Both the position numbers and the translations under genes were made by a program. DNA of 64,000 nt, taken from Apricaphanius iberus. Its lineage: Eukaryota > Chordata > Actinopteri > Cyprinodontiformes > Aphaniidae. The notes under the pieces are model-generated. The model ran no database searches and had not been told where the DNA came from. It saw only the letters and a list, made by a program, of their open reading frames with translations. Positions 61,097 to 64,000 of the stretch are shown here, piece after piece. The DNA lies in NCBI GenBank assembly GCA_028564705.1, contig JAPXFQ010000398.1, forward strand, positions 1,426,001-1,490,000, written 5' to 3'. Each line of letters starts with the position of its first letter. Positions within the stretch are counted from its first letter, which is position 1.

Positions 61097-61214
61097 CACT
61101 TACAGGATATAACGGGCTGGGCCCCACCCTGGCCTCTGGCATGCTGCCTCTGCCGATGCCCAGAGCTTCTATGTTGAAGGTAAATGCAGCCACCCCTCGG
61201 CCCTTGCCTGCCAT
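56616..61214 (-). CDS. polr3g: polr3g, RNA polymerase III subunit RPC7 (RPC32)
   Basis: Seven coding exons, 645 nt, 214 residues plus stop (human about 223). RPC7 sits in the RPC3-RPC6-RPC7 subcomplex of RNA polymerase III needed for promoter-dependent initiation in the nucleus (family knowledge). Conserved blocks: start MAGKGRGVAAFTFNIEALGI, FKPVPLKVGEDEDYMLALKQ, LEKYTERYLKQ, DWNLFPKELMPRTKKPR, a Lys-rich then Asp/Glu-rich tail, and the C-terminus NYFDNGEDFAADSDDNMDG. The start residues look somewhat like the paralogue POLR3GL (AFTFNIEALGIGRG), but position between LYSMD3 and MBLAC2 identifies POLR3G. All exon phases agree. Confidence 0.95.
56799..56918 (-). CDS. polr3g: polr3g coding exon 6 (acidic tail)
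   Basis: Forty codons beginning ELAKKDDGNVEKSDDEAEKK and ending EEEYDEQDLEE. An Asp/Glu-rich low-complexity segment typical of RPC7. Acceptor AATTTTAG, donor GTAAAC. Confidence 0.94.
56919..57627. other. polr3g intron 5 with Tc1-like terminal fragment
   Basis: The part at 57,025-57,345 begins CTACAGTTCCTTGTAAAGGT, like the Tc1 terminus at 7,913, and includes internal words typical of Tc1 terminal repeats. No transposase is left. Confidence 0.45.
57628..57698 (-). CDS. polr3g: polr3g coding exon 5
   Basis: 71 nt reading DTKNKKTVKSSDKAAAADVL then SKLD, with lysine-rich and alanine runs. Acceptor TTCTACAG, donor GTGAGC. Phase 1 in, phase 0 out. Confidence 0.9.
57773..57829 (-). CDS. polr3g: polr3g coding exon 4
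   Basis: 57-nt microexon-like unit reading DWNLFPKELMPRTKKPRTK, the conserved DW..LP.E.MPR block. Acceptor GCTTTAG, donor GTAAGC, phase 1 at both ends. Confidence 0.92.
57913..57978 (-). CDS. polr3g: polr3g coding exon 3
   Basis: 66 nt reading DLEKYTERYLKQRQIEDERW then TP. Acceptor GAAACAG; the donor GTATTT is weak beyond the GT. Phase 1 at both ends. Confidence 0.9.
57979..60038. other. polr3g intron 2 with two repeat remnants
   Basis: The part at 58,240-58,560 carries GTTTCCACTCTGGGATCTTG-like and GAAGTTCCGATAGTG words in opposite and repeated orientation, a probable MITE. The part at 59,000-59,710 holds a minus-strand Tc1-like transposase scrap reading GGGRIML, a stop, then RCFSAAGTG, ending GGATACACTGTA. 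Confidence 0.5.
60039..60168 (-). CDS. polr3g: polr3g coding exon 2
   Basis: 130 nt: NTEFKPVPLKVGEDEDYMLA, LKQEMRGTMQRLPHNIKVQS, NRA. The core RPC7 motif binding the RPC3 side. Acceptor AACTCTCCAG, donor GTGAGG. Confidence 0.95.
60169..61060. other. polr3g intron 1, nothing recognised
   Basis: AT-rich intron with no element or coding frame recognised, apart from the GT/CA repeat at its 5' end. Confidence 0.5.
61063..61095 (+). repeat. (GT)n microsatellite beside a 5' splice site
   Basis: About 16 GT units; on the polr3g transcript it is a (CA)n tract starting eight bases after the exon 1 donor GT. Confidence 0.97.
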
Positions 61215-61235
61215 GGCTGCAGCTCTGTCCCGTAC
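61104..61235 (-). CDS. polr3g: polr3g coding exon 1 (ATG at 61,214)
   Basis: Coding part is 37 codons from the ATG at 61,214 (context GCCATGG, strong). The exon begins 21 bases upstream at acceptor GTTGCAG, so a non-coding leader precedes it. It ends GPSPLYP at donor CCT|GTAAGT. On the transcript, eight bases after the GT begins the CA repeat listed separately. Confidence 0.94.
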
Positions 61236-61363
61236 CTGCAACACATGCCAATAACTTCCCTGAACACGTGTTCACACAACTCAGAACGATTTCATCATCA
61301 ACGCAGCATTAGTCAGCACATAACATAAAACTTCACATTAAGGCAATAGATTTGAATACTCAC

Positions 61364-61480
61364 TTTAGGAGTGTTATTGTAGAAGTCCCACTGTGCAGAA
61401 TTACAAACTAGACGTATAGTCAACGGGTTCACAGCGGCGTTTAGCTGCTACTGAGTCTCCTCCACGTTTTCAGTCCTGTT
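61364..61480 (-). other. polr3g: possible polr3g 5' leader exon (upstream end approximate)
   Basis: On the minus strand a good donor, CCTAAA|GTGAGT, lies 128 bases upstream of the acceptor of the ATG-bearing exon, preceded by mixed-composition sequence with CpGs. No ATG is required here. Transcript data would be needed to fix it. Confidence 0.4.
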
Positions 61481-62680
61481 CTGCCGGTAACATTTAACTG
61501 TTCTGTCTAATGCCGCCTTCTAATTTATTAAATTATGAAAACAAGAAAATTAAAACAAGCCTTTAATGACATTTACATTACTTTATTAGTACTGGCGTGG
61601 CAACGTGTGTAAACCTTGCCAACTACAGACAGAATGTGAAACATTGATGTGTTGGTGGAGAAGGAGCCGTCTCTGCTAGCTACTTCGTTCCGATTCCCTT
61701 TTTTGAGATGATTCTTCCTAAACTTTAAACACAGAACACGTTGGAGTTCGGATCTGGGATATCATTACATGTTGAGTGGATTTTTGTTTTGTTTCTTGTA
61801 CTTGCAAATATATTTGGTGCTTGCAATTTAAAAGCCAGTAACATTATCTCCATTTTATGCATTCACAGACTGAAAGAGCATGCTTTAAAATTTAGCATAT
61901 ACAGCACTTAATGGCTCTGTGATTTAAGGTCATTCAAGCCACAAGACCTCCAAATAAATAGGCTACTTTAGATCTGCTCTAAAAATAAAGAGGTCATATT
62001 TAATATTGGACTAGGAGCTGCACTTTGACCCCAGAATTTCCTAGCCTTATATTGGATTTAAGAGCTCGTTCCTGGTGTATTTTTAACTGGAAACTTGAAA
62101 GAAGCAGACTTTTAAAAACAATTATTTTTCGAATCCAGCATTGCTTTATTTTAGCTTTCAAAGCAACTAATCTGGAACCTACTTTTCCAATATAAAAACC
62201 TATAAAGTAGTGAGATTTTTTGTGAAACTGCTGTCCGTTCTTTATTATTACAGGCTCTAAGAATAACAAATCAGAAGTTTATTTGGTTTTATTGGGAGCA
62301 AAAAATCTATCAGAAATCTGAAAAATTCGTTCAGAAATTGATATTAGATGTAGAATATGTATAATTAACCGTCTACGAAAAACAGCCTTATGAATAGGAT
62401 CCTTAAAATGAATCTGAAATCTCATCACTATGACAGCGTAAATGTAGCTTTAAATTTGTGTGACTCAATGGAAGGCGGGGCTTAACTATATCCAATGATT
62501 ATCCAGATCAACCATACCATCAGTGATTCATCTGACCAATGAGCAGGCTCTTTCCTTGGAAGGGTGTGTCATCACATTAGCCTAAATGACAACATAACAC
62601 CTCCAGCTACGAGGCTGCTAACACCTCCCCTGACAGCACAATACCCGCTGAAGCTAACCTGGACAACTGCATGACTGGGG
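61481..62680. promoter_or_regulatory. polr3g-mblac2 divergent intergenic region, presumed bidirectional promoter
   Basis: About 1.2 kb between two divergent genes. I see no TATA box at a sensible distance from either start. CpG content rises towards mblac2 (62,450-62,680). No repeats are recognised. Promoter function is inferred from position only. Confidence 0.4.
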
Positions 62681-63122
62681 ATGTCTGCAGCCGACTGGTA
62701 CGCCCACAAATCGCTCGGAGACGGACTCTTCTGGATCCAGGAGCGGTTTTACCAGTCGGAAAACCGAGCCAACATCTGGCTGCTCCGCGGCACCCACCAG
62801 GACGTGGTCATAGACACGGGTCTGGGGTTGAGGAGCCTACCTGACTACATCGACGCTAACGGGCTGCTTGGCAAAGACCCGCAGAGGAAGAACCCGCTGC
62901 TGGCGATTGCCACCCACGCCCACTTCGACCACTCTGGGGGTCTGCATCAGTTCCAACAGGTTGGGGTCCACAGCGCGGAGGTCGATGCCCTGGCGAACGG
63001 GGACAACTTCGAGACGGTCACCTGGCTCAGCGACAGGGAGATAACCGAGGCTCCCAGTCCGGGATGGCGGGCGAGACATTACAAAGTCAAGGCTGTGCAG
63101 CCCACACACATCTTGCAGGAGG
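62681..63122 (+). CDS. mblac2: mblac2, metallo-beta-lactamase domain-containing protein 2, first coding exon (3' part outside window)
   Basis: MBLAC2 is a metallo-beta-lactamase-fold hydrolase reported to act as an acyl-CoA thioesterase and to be palmitoylated (family knowledge). Exon 1 codes 147 residues and one base: [56 protein letters not shown], and the metal-binding [10 protein letters not shown] with His79, His81, Asp83 and His84. Conserved [14 protein letters not shown] and [17 protein letters not shown] follow. It ends at donor GTGGGT in phase 1; reading through meets TAG two codons later. An upstream out-of-frame ATG lies at 62,671. The main ATG has G at -3. Confidence 0.95.
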
Positions 63123-64000
63123 GTGGGTAGGAGATGCTAAGCCTCACGGTGGGGGGTGCAGATCCCAGATCAGACACCTGGACTGATGCATGCATCCGGT
63201 ATAATTAGCTGAAAGGGGCCTTCCTGAGTCACCGTAAAACTGGCGAAAGTCCAAAACTGAAATGTAATCTTTATGCACACCTGCACAAACCCCATATAGA
63301 GACAAATTACCTGTCCAAGGCAACATTGGAGAGTATTTTGACATTAATTTTCTACAATAAAATAGTGCATATTGGAGTAAATTATGGTAATACGTCAATA
63401 TCTTTTTTATTTCTTAAAAAAAAAAAAAGAAGTGAGAATGAAAATCCAAGTTTTGATTTATGGGCCTCCCAAGCAAACCGACTGAGATCTGATGATTTCT
63501 CTTCATCTTCATACAGTATCTGTTCTATTTATAACCAGTGTGCTGAAGACTTTGATTATTCTTCCAAGAACAGAAGCTGAGATTTGGTATGCTTCCTGAA
63601 TGGTGGGATTTGGCTTTATCTTGTTGTAGCATTCTCCTGCTTTGATTTAAATCAGCAGAAAGAAGATACTCAACAATGGCAACTATTGAGAAAAACTTAT
63701 CTGTGTAAGATTCTGCACAAAGAAGTATTGTGTTTAAAATGTTCCACCTCCTTAGTTGTTACTATTTCCATGCATTTGGTGGTGGTCTCTAGAAAACACA
63801 TATGTTCCTAAGTTATATTTTATCCTTGGCATTCGTTCAGAGTATGATTTCTGTACAGCCAGTAAATATTCATACTCATGCTGTGTCAGGGCTACTTGGT
63901 GCAGTGCAGTTGGTATATCTTATTGCATGGCGTGTCAGCTTCACCCTTTGTCATACTTTGCAATGCATACCTGGTTTGGATAAAATCATTGCCAAACGGA
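63123..64000. other. mblac2 intron 1, nothing recognised
   Basis: AT-rich intron with an A run at 63,416-63,428. No repeat ends or coding frames are recognised before the window edge. Confidence 0.5.

Noticed and set aside
61015..61254. Plus-strand ORF with a Val-Cys repeat
   Set aside because: Shadow of the GT repeat and of polr3g exon 1 on the other strand.
63123..63130. mblac2 as a complete 149-residue protein
   Set aside because: The stop comes from reading through the GTGGGT donor; the family has about 280 residues with later metal ligands in the next exon.
1..64000. CRISPR array, operon, prophage or other prokaryotic system
   Set aside because: All coding sequence is intron-split vertebrate genes; the repeats are microsatellites and transposons, not spaced direct repeats.

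Overview
The window is vertebrate nuclear DNA from a teleost fish. Its genes are split by GT-AG introns, it lacks bacterial-style gene packing, and it carries a load of fish-type repeats: a tRNA-derived SINE, an L2-like LINE, many Tc1/mariner relics, hAT and PIF/Harbinger deletion derivatives, and long (TA)n and (CA)n runs. The species cannot be fixed from the sequence alone. The four genes and their order match the vertebrate block MBLAC2-POLR3G-LYSMD3-ADGRV1 (human 5q14.3), read here in reverse.

Layout. Positions 1-45.6 kb hold the 5' quarter of adgrv1 (VLGR1/GPR98) on the minus strand. There are 23 coding exons between 1 and 23,940, about 1,670 residues: signal peptide, a long run of Calx-beta repeats, and one LamG/pentraxin-like domain. 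Every exon join keeps the reading frame. A probable non-coding leader exon lies at 45.45 kb, which makes intron 1 about 21.5 kb long; that intron is the main store of mobile elements. From 45.6 to 49.9 kb is intergenic DNA with a TA-flanked MITE, a Tc1-like transposase relic and a hAT-type element. lysmd3 (plus strand, complete in two coding exons, 319 aa) lies at 49.9-55.7 kb. polr3g (minus strand, complete in seven coding exons, 214 aa) lies at 56.6-61.4 kb and converges on lysmd3. mblac2 (plus strand) starts at 62,681; its first coding exon is present and the rest lies beyond the right edge.

The four genes do unrelated jobs: a giant stereocilia adhesion GPCR, a LysM-domain membrane protein, an RNA polymerase III subunit and a metallo-beta-lactamase-fold thioesterase. 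Their linkage is conserved synteny, not an operon. polr3g and mblac2 are divergent across about 1.2 kb. lysmd3 and polr3g are convergent, with candidate poly(A) signals placed so that their 3' UTRs could overlap.

I found no new multi-gene system. The most informative non-genic content is transposon stratigraphy with readable target-site duplications: a PIF/Harbinger derivative inside a hAT derivative, a SINE and a hAT-like MITE inside a Tc1 relic, and a hAT derivative inside an older element. There are also a few possible splicing and translation features: a CA repeat next to a polr3g 5' splice site, a non-consensus adgrv1 donor, tandem donors, and upstream ATGs. All protein assignments come from reading the translations and recalling the families; no database search was run.
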